A DNA stretch of 64,000 nucleotides, taken from the NCBI GenBank assembly GCA_024364735.1, contig JAGFNQ010007729.1:1-64000 (forward strand). Direction: 5' to 3'. The notes below the pieces were generated by a model that was not told where the DNA came from, did no database searches, and was given only the letters and a program-made list of their open reading frames with translations. Position 1 is the stretch's first letter, and every line of letters begins with the position of its first letter. Positions 34,617 through 45,627 of this stretch are shown here, piece by piece. The position numbers and the translations under genes are program-made. This DNA comes from Boesenbergia rotunda (Eukaryota; Streptophyta; Magnoliopsida; Zingiberales; Zingiberaceae).

Positions 34617-35390
34617 CTTAAACATGGCGGCCGAAACCCTAGGGTGTCCTAGGGTGCTTGCTTAGGTTCCTTCATGTTGGCCGAAACCCTAGGGTATCCT
34701 AGGGTAGTCCACAAATTCCCAAAAATTATACTTAACCTCTACACATCATAAGGGAACATTAAATAACATTATCAAGATTTTTGGCATAATTATAGACCTG
34801 TAAATCATGGTGGCCGAAACCCTTAAACTTAGGGTTCCTAGTTTTGTTTCTTTCATGTTGGCCGAAACCCTAGGGTGTCCTAGGTAACTCCAAAAATCCC
34901 CAAAAATTATACTTAACCTATACACATCATAAGGGAACATTAAATAATATTATCATGATTTTTAGAATAATTATAGACCTGTAAATCATGGTGGCCGAAA
35001 CCCTTAAACTTAGGGTTCCTAGTTTTGTTTCTTTCATGTTGGCCGAAACCCTAGGGTGTCCTAGGGAACTCCAAAAATCCCCAAAAATTATACTTAACCT
35101 ATACACATCATAAGGGAACATTAAATAACATTATCATGATTTTTGGAATAATTATAGACCTGTAAATCATGGTGGCCGAAACCCTTAAACTTAAGGTTCT
35201 TAGTTTTGTTTCTTTCATGTTGGCCGAAACCCTAGGGTGTCCTAGGGTACTCCAAAAATTCCCAAAAATTATAATTAACCTCTACACATCATAAGGGAAC
35301 ATTAAATAGCATTATACAGATTTTTAGCATATTTATAGACCTAGAAATCATGGTGTTTGAAACCCTTAAGCATGAGGGTCTTGGTTTTCT
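34617..35390. repeat. 181-bp tandem array inside the gypsy solo LTR
   Basis: Units start at GGTGGCCGAAACCCTTAAAC near 34809, 34988 and 35169, with a diverged unit before (34625) and after (35350). The period is 180-181 bp. Each unit holds GTTGGCCGAAACCCTAGGGT, a CCCAAAAATTATACTTAACC block and ACACATCATAAGGGAACATT. Confidence 0.85.
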
Positions 35391-35825
35391 TTCCTTTCAA
35401 CATCAAATTCGAAAACTAACCAATATATCATGATAAAAATCATGGAAACCATAGGGGAACTATTATACCACAGGTGAGGGAGTCTTACCTTAGGTTTCTT
35501 GATTTTTTGAACCTTGGAAGAGAAGAAAATGGTAAGATCTTTGGACCCTTGAACACCCTTGTCCTTGTATCCTTGGAAGAGACTTTAGATCTAGGAGATG
35601 GGACCTTGGTGGAAGCTTTTCCAAGGGGAAAACCCTCTTCTTGGTGCTCGGCAAGAATGAGGGGAGGAAGAGTTTTCAAAATGCAAGTAATGGGAAGAAG
35701 AGGTAACTCCCAAAACCCCCCTTTAATAGCCCATTAAGGAGGTAAATGAAGAGTCTCTCCATGACTCTTCATCTTCTTCTTAATCTTAACTTATATCCAC
35801 TTCATTTCCTCATAGAAATCCCTTG

Positions 35826-35893
35826 CTAGGTGAGTTGGTTAAGGCTTACATGGTTGTACAAGAGGTCCAAGGTTCAATCCTTGGCTCATGCAC
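35826..35893 (+). repeat. tRNA-like segment (pol III A and B box-like), possible SINE head
   Basis: GTGAGTTGGTTAAGGCT resembles a tRNA D-arm/A box, and CCAAGGTTCAATCCTTGG forms a perfect 5-bp T-arm stem around a B-box-like GTTCAATC. Spacing is about right for a tRNA. The acceptor and anticodon stems do not fold convincingly, and a TTTATTTT-rich tail follows. It is better read as a tRNA-derived SINE head or a decayed tRNA than as a working tRNA gene. Confidence 0.4.
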
Positions 35894-36633
35894 CTTTATT
35901 TTTATTTTATTTTTATTTCATTTATTTTATTATTTTTATTTCCAAAATTCTGAAAATCCCCCTAAAATCACCCATAATTATGCCAATATTCATAAATAAA
36001 ATTCTTTTATATTTATATTAATTTTACCTAATTTATATTAATTTTACCTAATTAATACCCATTTTTGGAGACCATTTAAAGCTCATTGGTACTTAGTTTT
36101 CTCAATTTAAATGAGAAAACATGGATTTTCTAGGCCTAAGTTCTCCTTAATATTTCTAGGTCCCCTGGAAAATTATTTAAACATGCTTAATATTTTAAGA
36201 AAATATTAAGAGAATTTTCCGGGTCGTTACAATTTCGGTATTAAGAGATTGAACTCCATAATATTAATCCGAGGTCTAATCCAATATACGAAGTCAGTAC
36301 AAAAATTGGATGACCTCTCTTTTGGTCCTACTCAATGTACATAAAGTACACTAGTATAATTCTATGGTTAAGATAAACCACACCTAATTACACTACAACC
36401 ATCCCGATGGTTTATCCAACTCCATCTCGGTTGTGAACATCTTTCTTATACTTCGGCAAGGAACCTGATAACATGATCTTTTGTGCGATACCACACACCA
36501 TGTTATCTACAATGCCAAGTATAAGATATTTTGTGCACATACTAATATAAATATGCACTGTGTGGTTTTCTAATTCTCCTTAAAATGTAGATGTATCCTA
36601 ACCAAAAGCAAGGCTTTTAGTATACATCCTAAC

Positions 36634-36751
36634 CCATACCTCATCTATTTTATCTCCACTAATTCTTATCTTATCAATATCAAATTTTCAACTCATCCAT
36701 ATCGCTACCACCTCATTTTTATCCATAAAAAATTATGTTTATTTTTCAACA
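36634..36751 (-). repeat. Copia-B 3' LTR, truncated (about 118 bp)
   Basis: On the minus strand it starts TGTTGAAAAATAAAC directly after a polypurine tract (TTTAAGGGGGG). It then shares GGATAAAAATGAGGTGGTAG and following bases with the right-hand LTR near 62275-62370. The remaining LTR sequence is missing, replaced by the LTR at 29177-36633. Confidence 0.75.
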
Positions 36752-36754
36752 CCC

Positions 36755-37604
36755 CCCTTAAACTTAATTTTGTGACTCCAAGTAGATTTCGCATCTTAAT
36801 AAAATCTTCAAACTTCAGCGGCTTTGTAAAGATGTCAGTAACTTGATCTTTAGTCTTCACATAGACTAGCTCCACATCTTTGTTCTTCACATGTTCGCGA
36901 ATCGAATGAAAGCGAACATCAATATGCTTGCTTCTTTGATGATATACTGGATTCTTCCCCAATGCAATTGCCGATTTGTTATCAATGCAAATTTGAGTTG
37001 CTTCATTTTGTTCAAATTTTATCTCCTTTAGAAAACTTCTTAGCCATATAGCATGACTAACACATGAGGATGCCGCAACGTACTCTGCTTCACAAGTGGA
37101 AAGAGTAACAATAGGCTGTTTTTTTGACATCCAAGAAAATGTTGTATCTCCAACAAAAAATGCAAAGCCGGAAGTGCTTCTCCGGTCATCACAGTCTCCA
37201 CCCCAATCACTATCCGAATATCCAATAAGTTGAGAATTGTTAGAGTGAGAATAAAATAATCCGTGATTTAGAGTACCTCGGACATAACGAAGGATTCACT
37301 TGGCCGCCTTCCAATGAGTCTCTTTAGGCTCCTCCATGAACCTACTCACAAGACCGACTCCATATAGTATATCCGGTCGAGTACAAGTTAAGTACCGCAA
37401 ACTTCCTACCAAGCTTTTGAAAAGTGTAGGATCAACTGTCTTTCCTTCGTCACCCTTGGATAGCTTTGTTCCGTAGTCCACTGGTTTGTTAATTGGATTG
37501 CAATCATCCATTCTAAATCTTTTGAGAACCTCCTTGGCATATTTTTCTTGAGTCATAAATATGCGATCAACTCCTTGTTTCATCTCCAAGCCGAGAAAGT
37601 AGGA
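36755..37604 (-). pseudogene. Copia-B: end of reverse transcriptase and RNase H
   Basis: Minus-strand frames give MSYFLGLEMKQGVDRIFMTQ, LVGSLRYLTCTRPDILYGVG (RT tail) and TLSTCEAEYVAASSCVSHAI, SKHIDVRFHSIREHV, QVTDIFTKPL (Ty1/copia RNase H, with the Asp and Glu of CEAEY and the final Asp). A frame change near 37130-37300 separates RT from RNase H. The upstream RT half is at 50455-50934; the two halves are separated by the insertion 37610-50449. The polypurine tract at 36752-36762 closes the coding region. Confidence 0.85.
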
Positions 37605-37772
37605 CATAATGTTGATGCAGTCTAGCCCTGATTGTTGTTTTGGTGTTAACACCGATTTTAGTTTAGGTTGATTATGATTCTGATTATGATTAAGACCTGA
37701 TCGGGGATTAGGCATGGGATGATTGAAGTCCTAACCTGGAGGGTTAGGTGTTGGAAATCCCGGTGAGTGAAG

Positions 37773-40677
37773 TGATAAGCACCATTTTATTGATTATTTT
37801 AATTGCTAAAATCCATGTTTGACCCATGTTTTCATTGCTTAATTATGATTTTACCCTAGGTTTTGGAACTTTATCTTATTTTGGACTTAATTGCAAAATT
37901 ACTTAATTTTTGGATTATTTGGCCACTAATTTTCTGATATACTTTTGTAGGCAAGAAAGGATCCTGGACCTAGGGCATACTGGGTCAAACTTGAGTCGGA
38001 TGTGAACCGGATCGAATTATCAAGCCTACAATTAATCCGGGCCGTCCGATTCAAGAGCGGTTAGATCTGAGCCATCCAGGACGATCTGAAGCAATCCGAG
38101 CTAGGGTTAGGGTTGATCAAGCTCTATGATCAAGATCTGAAGGTTTCATCCCAATCAGATCTAAATCAACCGTTGGATCAAGCAAGGAGGGCTCTAGAGC
38201 GTCCATTCACAGATAGAGTTGATCTGGACTATCCGTTGCATATCTGGAGGATCCGAGCTACCACAAGGCAGATCCTGACCCCAGATCATCATCATAAAAG
38301 TTTGGCTCCAATCAGAGCAAGATCAGCCGTTGGATCTTCTCAAATTAATCTGGGCCATCCATTGATAGCTATTTAATCAGAAAATTCCAGCGCTTCTCCT
38401 TCATCGCGTCTCCGCCGCTACAGTAGGATCTTCTTCAGTTTCACCGTGTTCTTAGCTAGTTCTTCATCCAAGAGGCGCGATCCCTCAAACCCATCATCAA
38501 AGCAAGGGCTAGGTCAGTATGGAGAGTCTCAGTGAGGTTTCCGATTGAAGTTTTGCTCAATAGAGAAGCTGCGCGAGGTCTCGGCAGTTCTCTATCCGAT
38601 TTCAGCGAACTCAGCTGTGCTCCACTTCCATTGCATCCGAGCTGACCAGAGGGGTTCCCTGGAAGGTCTCGGTCACTCCCCAATCCAAATCACAAGCCAC
38701 CACAGCAAGTTTGATGAATTCGGAAGCTAAATGCAGTTTGGGCAGTGATTTGATCAGATTCAGTAGCTGAGACATTTCCCACTTATTTGTGGAGCTTGCG
38801 GGTCCGAGGTTCTCCCTTGATTGACGACCAAGGAGCTCTTGAATTGGAGAAGGGTTGAGGAGTAGTTTAGATTCTTAATTTCCAATGTTTTTAGCTGTAA
38901 ACTTTATATTCTGCACTTGTTCTGTTTTTACAGTTTAATACCAGCAACTTAGTTGTAATTCTGAATGGTTTGAGCTTAATTAGGGTTTAATTCTTAGATG
39001 CTAAGTAGTTAAGAGCTTGTTTTAGTGATAATTAGATCCAAATTTGAGTAGTTTGTAATTTTATTTCTTGCGTTCCATTTCATTGTTGCGTGCCAAGTCA
39101 TTTCTAAATTTTCTTTCAGTTTCTGAGTTTGTCTTAGATTGTTTGTTTTCTGAATTTTTCTGAGCTGTTTAGTTGTTAATCTTTGCTCTAGATAGATAGA
39201 TAGTGTGTGTGGTTAAATTAGCATTTAATTGTAGTTCTTTGCAAACCTATTTCATGCGTATCAATTCTTCCAATCCCTTGTGTTTCAATGGCTGTGTATC
39301 AATTCATTTCTGCAACTCTTAATTTGCAGTTGCTGAATTGTGTACCAATTTGACTTCAATGGAAGTCAGTTGCTTGCATTGAATTTGTTCTAAGTTCAGA
39401 GGTCATTTATGCAATTGGGTTTAAAGTTCTGCATGAGTTTTTATGCGAAATTCAGTCCTGCATTACCTTTTTCTTGTGCAATTTCTGCACTGTTAACTCT
39501 ATATCAGCTGAGTGAGTGATCAATTCCGACTCCTGAAATTCCTTCCAGGATCTTTGCTTATCACTCCACTGGTAGCTGAGCTTGTTAAGCTGATTTGTTT
39601 AGTATAATTTCTGAGTTCAGTTCCAAATATGCATTAGTCACAGCTTGAGTTATTTCATGTGTATCAAATTCCATTCTGCAGGTTGTGTAAGTTCTGATTT
39701 TTAATCTTGAATTGTGTCAAGTGATGTCTATCTCTTGTGAATCTTATCTGAACCTTGGATTGTCACCTTCTAGCTCAGTAGTTTTATCTGATGTTACACC
39801 AAATATATAGCTGTATACCTGTCTTCACGTTTCTGCAAATTCAGCCAGTATTTTCTCAGCATTTCATTTCTGCACAGCAATGTATTCCTGTTTCTGAACT
39901 CAGAATTGTTCCTATCCTGTTACATTTGATTGGATCCTAATTGGTTGTCTCCACTTCTGCCATTGAACTCAAATCTGAGTCTCTGTTTTGCATCATCCAG
40001 CTTGTACATTTCTGCAGTTTGGCACATTAGTTCCTGCACTTTGGTGGCAAGTCAACTCAATTTCTGCATGTTTTATCAAGCTTAGTTCCAGCATTGAAAT
40101 GTATCAAGTTTAAACATACTTTTAAGTGTGCTATTGAGCTTGAAAACAAATTGTTTTAAATCCCACTTGAATCTGAATTTCAAGGTTAAATTCTGCATAT
40201 CATTTCTAGTTGAAGGCACTTGGTATCAAGTGAGTTTCGGTATTGATTTGTATTGGATTGTTTTTAGATTGCTTGATTTGTTGTTTCATTGCTTAGCATT
40301 TGATTTGCCTTAAATCAGATTGCTCTCTCAATTAGGTTAAGTTGCAATTAAGATCAAAATCGTTTGAAGTGCTTGGGTTAAGTTTCATGGTTAAGTTATT
40401 ATCCCTTTCATTGTGATTTCATTCTTGTTTGCGATCCAAAACCCAATTTTGATTTGAAACCCGAAAACACAAACGACACATAAATACGAGCTTGAATCAA
40501 ACAACGTCAACTAGCCCCGAGAAAAATACGACCTGTGGCCCCTATATTACATTTTCATATTTCTGATTGTAAAAAGGGTTTCCAGCATTTTATTCATTCA
40601 TTCATTTATAAATTCTAAATTTGATGAGCCCATACATTTCGTGACAACATTTAATTTAGTATAAATTGGGCCCGTCA
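37773..40677 (+). repeat. 5' LTR of element D (2905 bp)
   Basis: Matches 45628-48529 with, by eye, four substitutions and one 1-base indel up to the last 30 bases: G/A near 38533, A/G near 38687, T-run length near 39025, C/T near 40437 and G/A near 40567. The last 30 bases differ clearly. A small frame at 38113-38376 is identical in both LTRs, but is simply LTR sequence. Confidence 0.93.
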
Positions 40678-40683
40678 AATTTT

Positions 40684-40701
40684 TGGCGCCGTTGCCGGGG
40701 A
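40684..40701 (+). promoter_or_regulatory. primer-binding site of element D
   Basis: TGGCGCCGTTGCCGGGGA, six bases after the LTR end. This PBS is characteristic of plant Tat/Athila-type Ty3/gypsy elements and primes minus-strand DNA synthesis. Confidence 0.9.
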
Positions 40702-40840
40702 AGCAACTAGTTGATTTGTTTGATTTTTGCTTGTATGCTTTTAGACATATCATTGGGTTCTGTTTTATTGTGCTTTATTTTTGTATACGGTTGCTGCCAT
40801 TTTTTCTTGTTTGATTTGTGACAGGGCTGCAAGATTCAAA

Positions 40841-42979
40841 ATGAATTCAACGGAACAATCAGAAATAGTGAAGGCACTGGAGGAGATAAGAAATGTGATA
40901 AAGGAGTGGGACTACCAACTAGAACGTAAAGCTCAGTCATCTACTTATCAGAAGCTACCTCAGCCACAATTTCAGCCACTCCAAGAATTCCAGCAGCCAT
41001 ATTTTGATTTCCAGCAGCCCCATTTGAATTTTCAACACCCGAATGATCAATTTCAGCAGCCCTATCCTAATTTTCAGCAACCAAACTTTCAGTTTCAGCC
41101 ACCATTTCAACAATTGGAGCCACCACCGCAAGATTTCCAACAATTTCAGCCACATTCCAGCAATTTCCAGAATTTCCAGAATTTTCAGAACGGGCAGCCA
41201 ATTTTCCAGAATTTTCAGCCCAATTTTCAGCCTACATTTCAGCATTTTGAACCTCAATTTCAGCAATACAATCAAGGGCAGCAAGTGTGTCAACCATTTC
41301 AGCAAGATCTGCCTCAAAACCAGCCATTTTATCAGCCCACACAGCCCTTGAATCAAAATTTTCAGCCTTACAACCAAGGGTTTCAAAATCAGAATTTTCA
41401 GCCCTTGCCACAGAATTTTCCACACCAAAATCAGAACTTTCAAGGGTACAACTTCCAGCAAAGTTTTCAAGAATATCAGCCCTTTAATCAGCCTCAACAG
41501 CCATGTTTTCAACCAAATCAGCAAGCTCAAAATTTTCAGTCTACTTCATCCTTTCAAAATCAGTCAAGGAGCTATGCTAACCAAGGAGGCTTTGAGAACC
41601 TTAATGAGAATGAGGCTCAACAACAAAGGTGGGAGGAGATGGTTCAACAAGTTTTACTATATCAACAACAAGAGAAACAAAGGCAAGCCCAAAAATCAGA
41701 ACAATCCCTCGGAGTTGGTTTTATATCAGTTCAAGGTGACCCTAGTGCATGGCCAAGTCCTTCTTCAAGTAATCTTGCACATTTGATAGAAGAAGAAGAT
41801 GACGTACTCATTAAAGTCTGGGCACCTAGAGCATGCATTCCTCAGGAGACTCCTACTCAAAATCCAATTCAAAATTTTTCAGCTCCAGAAGAAGAAACTG
41901 AAGCTCCACAGGACCATTCTAGACTTTTATTTTCTGATGATAGCATTATTGATGGTCCTAATTTTTCTGACACTGTTGTTGCAGATATTACAGAAGAAGC
42001 ATGCAGAGGAGATGATTCCACAGGTGTAGGGGACTGCACTAAGCCCCAGGGACCACCACAACTTCCAGAAAGTGTAGGGACTTGCATGGTGAAAGCAAGC
42101 ACCCAAGGATCACCAGTTGATTTTCCACTAGAGCCTGAGGCTGAAGAGGAGAGATTACTTGACCAGGAGGAGAACACAGATACATCTACTTTTGTAGAAT
42201 CTCCAGGTACTTTTCAGCACGATCAGGTAAATTCTTCTCCTAACTTTTCTGAAATTTGCATAGAGGTACCTAGTGTTGAATTGGTTGAAAATGAAGCATG
42301 TTGTGATACATTGGATGTAAATGCTGAGTGTGAAATTTTTTTAGAAGTGCCTAGTGTTGTTAATTGTTGTGATGAGTCTTTTGACATATCTTATGTTGAA
42401 AATAATTTTGAAAAATTCTTTGAGGCACCTGAGATTGATTTCATAGGCTGTAATACTTTGCTTGATCCATCTGTGTTGAAAAATAATTGCGAAATTTTTA
42501 TTGAAGTGCCAAAAATTGATTTCATTATTTGTGATGGATTTCAGGATGCAAATTTTGTAGGAAATAACTGTGAAAAATTTATTGAGACACCAAGCATTGA
42601 TTTAATTGAACATGATGCAGTTTTGAATACATCTCATGCAAAGACTGATATCATTTTATTTCTTTTTGACCCTGCACGCTTGAGAAAGGTATTACATTGT
42701 TTTGCAGGGTCCAGAAGACTTCAGGAGTGGGTACTCCAACTGAACAGACTCCAGCCTCCTGGAAGGACTTCTGAAAGGCATCAAGAAGGAGGAGATGATC
42801 TTACTTTAATCCATAGCCCTCCATTCCTTCAATGGCTCTTGAACTTGAATCGACTTAGGCCACCAGAGCAATCTTTTGTACAGTTTAAGTGTGGGGGAGT
42901 CCAAAGTCTCCCAGCCACCCATTTTCCTCCACTACCACGGTGGAGGCTACTGCTTGATAGGCTCCGTCCACCCGAATAA
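40841..42979 (+). CDS. Gln/Phe/Pro-rich protein of element D, unknown function (about 712 aa)
   Basis: The open frame starts at 40781, but the second Met at 40841 (MNSTEQSEIVKALEEIRNVI) is preferred: it follows an AG acceptor-like TTTGTGACAG, and the extra N-terminal residues look like translated leader. Counted from the first Met the ORF has 732 codons. Layout from the second Met: a short helical charged start; residues about 35-275 made almost only of Q, F, N and P in FQQP/NFQP repeats, prion-like; an acidic middle with EEE patches; three to four 38-residue repeats of the form NNCEKFIEVPSIDFI (about 480-610); and three C-terminal copies of W-L-L-x-L-N-R-L-R-P-P-E. No Cys-His knuckle, protease or polymerase motif. 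Uninterrupted over 2.1 kb while its neighbours are riddled with stops. Function unknown; a Gag-like packaging or condensate-forming role is speculation. Confidence 0.8.
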   Translation: MNSTEQSEIVKALEEIRNVIKEWDYQLERKAQSSTYQKLPQPQFQPLQEFQQPYFDFQQPHLNFQHPNDQFQQPYPNFQQPNFQFQPPFQQLEPPPQDFQQFQPHSSNFQNFQNFQNGQPIFQNFQPNFQPTFQHFEPQFQQYNQGQQVCQPFQQDLPQNQPFYQPTQPLNQNFQPYNQGFQNQNFQPLPQNFPHQNQNFQGYNFQQSFQEYQPFNQPQQPCFQPNQQAQNFQSTSSFQNQSRSYANQGGFENLNENEAQQQRWEEMVQQVLLYQQQEKQRQAQKSEQSLGVGFISVQGDPSAWPSPSSSNLAHLIEEEDDVLIKVWAPRACIPQETPTQNPIQNFSAPEEETEAPQDHSRLLFSDDSIIDGPNFSDTVVADITEEACRGDDSTGVGDCTKPQGPPQLPESVGTCMVKASTQGSPVDFPLEPEAEEERLLDQEENTDTSTFVESPGTFQHDQVNSSPNFSEICIEVPSVELVENEACCDTLDVNAECEIFLEVPSVVNCCDESFDISYVENNFEKFFEAPEIDFIGCNTLLDPSVLKNNCEIFIEVPKIDFIICDGFQDANFVGNNCEKFIETPSIDLIEHDAVLNTSHAKTDIILFLFDPARLRKVLHCFAGSRRLQEWVLQLNRLQPPGRTSERHQEGGDDLTLIHSPPFLQWLLNLNRLRPPEQSFVQFKCGGVQSLPATHFPPLPRWRLLLDRLRPPE

Positions 42980-45610
42980 AGGGGAGTTTATTTTTCTTGC
43001 ATTTTCTTTTATTACATTTTTCACTTTTATATTTTCTAGAGTAAATCGAATAAATAGACGTTGTAAATACCATGTTTTTCCTTTTAGCACTTTTTCTTGC
43101 ATGAGTGGAAATAAATGTATCCCTCTAGGTTATCCCATAGCATTTTAGAGTCTTTTGAAAATAAATTAAATTTGGTTGTCGAAACTTAGGGTTTGACTCA
43201 TGGATGAAATCTTGGATATTTGAGTACTACTTGGCTTTTAGATTCTTGATTGAGGAGTTGAGATGAATCGTTTGCACCTAGTGAGAATTAGCCTTATATT
43301 TGTGACACACATGTTATTAAACTCTAGAACTTGCTTAGGTTCTTTCAAAATCATATTTCAATGATTGGATCACATCTATAGAGGCTAATCCTTTTGTTTT
43401 CCTTTCCATATCAATATTGTCAAAAATCATGTTCATTCCATTTTTCTTTACTTATTTCTTACTCTTACCTTCACTTTTCTTTGGACTTGTTGTTTGATAT
43501 GTTTCTAATGCTATTTTGCCCGAGACGGACAAAGATTTAAGTGTGGGGGAGTGATTGGTGATTTGGAAGCAATTTTAATCAAGGATGCATTTCATTTCGA
43601 AAAAAAAAAAATTTTCATGTGCCAAATTGAGTGAGTTGGTGTCAAGAATGAGCAAGAGAGGTGGGAGAAATTTGAGATTTAGATTCTTTACTACATTTTG
43701 AAGATTCAAGTAGCGTGCAACAAAAAAAAAAAAAATCTGCAAAGGAAAACAAAAGTTTGGCACGCAAATGAAAAGAAAAAAAAATCTGAACTCAATGCAA
43801 TCCATTTGAAGCTCACGGCAGTGACTTGGTTTAAATCCATCTTGCTGATCAGAAGGAACAGAGAATGCAGTCCATTTGAAGCTCAGGGAAGGCTGGGTTC
43901 AGCTGTTTCTGATAAAGGTTGAAGCATGTCCACAACATAACCGAACCCAAGTTGGAAAAATCTGAAACTTAAACAAAAAAATCTGTGCCAAATCAGAAAA
44001 TCTGAGCTTATTGCAGAAATTTGTGCCAAACATCAGAGGAAGGAAGGAAATCTGAATCCAATTTACTGATCTGGAATGGAATGGAAGGGAATTACAGCAC
44101 AAACAATGGAATTGCAGCAGAAAAGAAATCAAAACAGAAAAAGAAAAAAAAAGAAGGCAGCATGTTAAGGCAGAAAAAAAAAATATATGGCTGTTTGTTT
44201 ATCATTGTGTGATGTAATGGTTGTAAAGAATGCAAGGAATCTGATCTGCCTCAACCTGAATCTGGTTTGGAAAGTCAGTGAAGCAATGCTGAATTTAAAT
44301 CAGAACCGAAGAAGGCTGGAAAAATTCTGTGCCAAAACCAGTTTAAGCTGAAAACAAGCTGAATTTTCAGCTAATTGCAGCTGAAATCTGTAGCAGATTG
44401 TATCAAACAGAAATGTAGATCGGGAACATCATGTTAAAGTCTGAATTGAAGGCTGAAAGGTTGAGAATGGAGCTGAATTGCAGCTGGAACAAATCTGAGT
44501 TTAAGTGCAGAAATTTTCATACAAGCAGTTTTTGTGCAGATTTGTTCAAGTTGAAGCTGAAATTGGATTTTCCAAGGCTGTAAATCACGAAATGAAGTGG
44601 ATGAATGTATCATAGATTGAAGCACATCACAGCCTATCAGAACAAGAAAGGAATTGGGATGCTAGGAGTTTCGAAACAGGGAAGAAAATGGAATGAAGTT
44701 GGCTAAAATTCAACTTGATTGAGCAGAATTTTTGAGGAAGCAGTTTAAATGCTCTACAACTCCTAGATGCCAACTGATATGAAGGAATCAGAGTTTTGTG
44801 AAATCTGAAATGCTCCATTAGAAGATTGAGAAAAGAAAAAGAAAAAAAAAAGAGAAAGCAGTTTGAAAAAAAATGAAAAGAAACCAAGTGGACACAATTG
44901 AGTTGGCATTGAAAATCATTGAAGTTCTCTGATCCGAATTAAAAGGCTTTGCTCCACTACAAATCTGACCTTGCTAGAGGATAAAAGAAGAAGAGAAAAA
45001 TCAGAAAAGACAAGGAAGAAACAAAATTGGCACGCAATAGGAAAAACTTGGCACAAGGGAGTCAAAGAAAGGTTTTTCATTCAATTCAAAGGAAATTATT
45101 CGAGATTAACTCCACCACATTTCGCATATCAATAGAGGACTGTTAAGATGGGGCAAAGCACATTGGAAACACTTTTGAGCAACTAAGTCTCCCACTCCAT
45201 CAATTTTTCCATTTCTTTGATTTCTATTCCATTTTTCACCATTTTCTATGCTTTTCATTTGTTTTGTAGATGTTGATCCTATTCATGATTAATGGTGGAG
45301 AGTAGATAATAAGCAAGCCTATGGTAGTGCAAGAAGCATGTGTGTTTGAGTGAGCTCCACTTTCATCATCAACTTAGAACTTAGGAGAGAGCCACCAAAA
45401 TTTTCCCTGAAAGGCTAGAGATTTAAATTCATCTCAATGATTCATGATTGATGAAAGGGCTGAGTTGTTGATTTAAGGACAAGATAGTAATCCATAGAGC
45501 TTAGATTTATGAGAATTGGCAACCCTAGGTAATTTCTTTTCATTTGCTTCTAATTATGCTTAAGAAAATCTAGGGGATACTTATTTAGTGTTTTCGCGAG
45601 ACGCTCAAAG
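42980..45610. other. non-coding internal region of element D
   Basis: No ORF of interest. Purine-rich (GAAATCTGA, AAGAAAAA). It contains an internal exact copy of the polypurine-tract phrase TTTAAGTGTGGGGGAGT (43536-43552); another lies within the ORF end (42884-42900). The stretch may hold packaging or regulatory RNA structure, but no direct evidence is visible. Confidence 0.6.
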
Positions 45611-45627
45611 TTTAAGTGTGGGGGAGT
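45609..45627 (+). promoter_or_regulatory. polypurine tract of element D
   Basis: AGTTTAAGTGTGGGGGAGT immediately precedes the TGATAAG start of the 3' LTR, the expected site of plus-strand priming. Two further exact copies of its last 17 bases occur upstream inside the element. Confidence 0.8.

Larger units (their letters stand above)
30008..36231 (-). mobile_element. gypsy-type solo LTR (about 3.8 kb without its nested insert)
   Basis: Plus-strand ends are TGTAACGCCCG and GGGTCGTTACA, flanked by ATTTC at 30003-30007 and 36232-36236. Read on the minus strand it starts TGTAACGACCCGG, the kind of start seen in plant Ty3/gypsy chromovirus LTRs. No PBS, gag or pol is inside, so it is a solo LTR. 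It contains solo LTR copy 2 of family E (30451-32894), a CATGGCATAATTCATGG repeat field, a 181-bp tandem array and a tRNA-like segment. Several non-canonical frames exist but none resembles a protein. Confidence 0.82.
29177..36633 (-). mobile_element. copia LTR of the Copia-A type, minus strand, split by a nested insertion
   Basis: Two pieces, 36633-36237 and 30007-29177, together resemble the Copia-A LTRs (52646-54797): shared phrases include TAGATAACATGGTGTGTGGT, CATCGGGATGGTTGTAGTGT, TCTGTTAGATCGATAGGC and GTTGGGAGATAATATTA in the same order. The pieces are separated by a 6.2-kb gypsy LTR with its own duplication. The U5-proximal part (29177-29440) differs from Copia-A, so it is a related subfamily. 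The outer flanks do not match (ATAAC on the left versus Copia-B LTR sequence on the right), and no PBS is present. The right end is placed where Copia-B LTR similarity starts (about 36634). Confidence 0.7.

Noticed and set aside
34625..35260. Repeated AAACCCTAGGG, similar to plant telomere repeats (CCCTAAA)
   Set aside because: It occurs only once or twice per 181-bp tandem unit and is not in contiguous 7-bp arrays; it is part of the LTR tandem repeat, not an interstitial telomere.
38113..38376. 87-codon frame identical at 45968-46231
   Set aside because: Identical because the two LTRs of element D are nearly identical; within LTR U3 sequence and without protein similarity.
40955..41530. 191-codon Leu/Trp-rich frame on the minus strand
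   Set aside because: Antisense shadow of the FQQP-repeat coding region of element D; codon bias of CAG/TTT repeats yields long antisense Leu/Lys frames.
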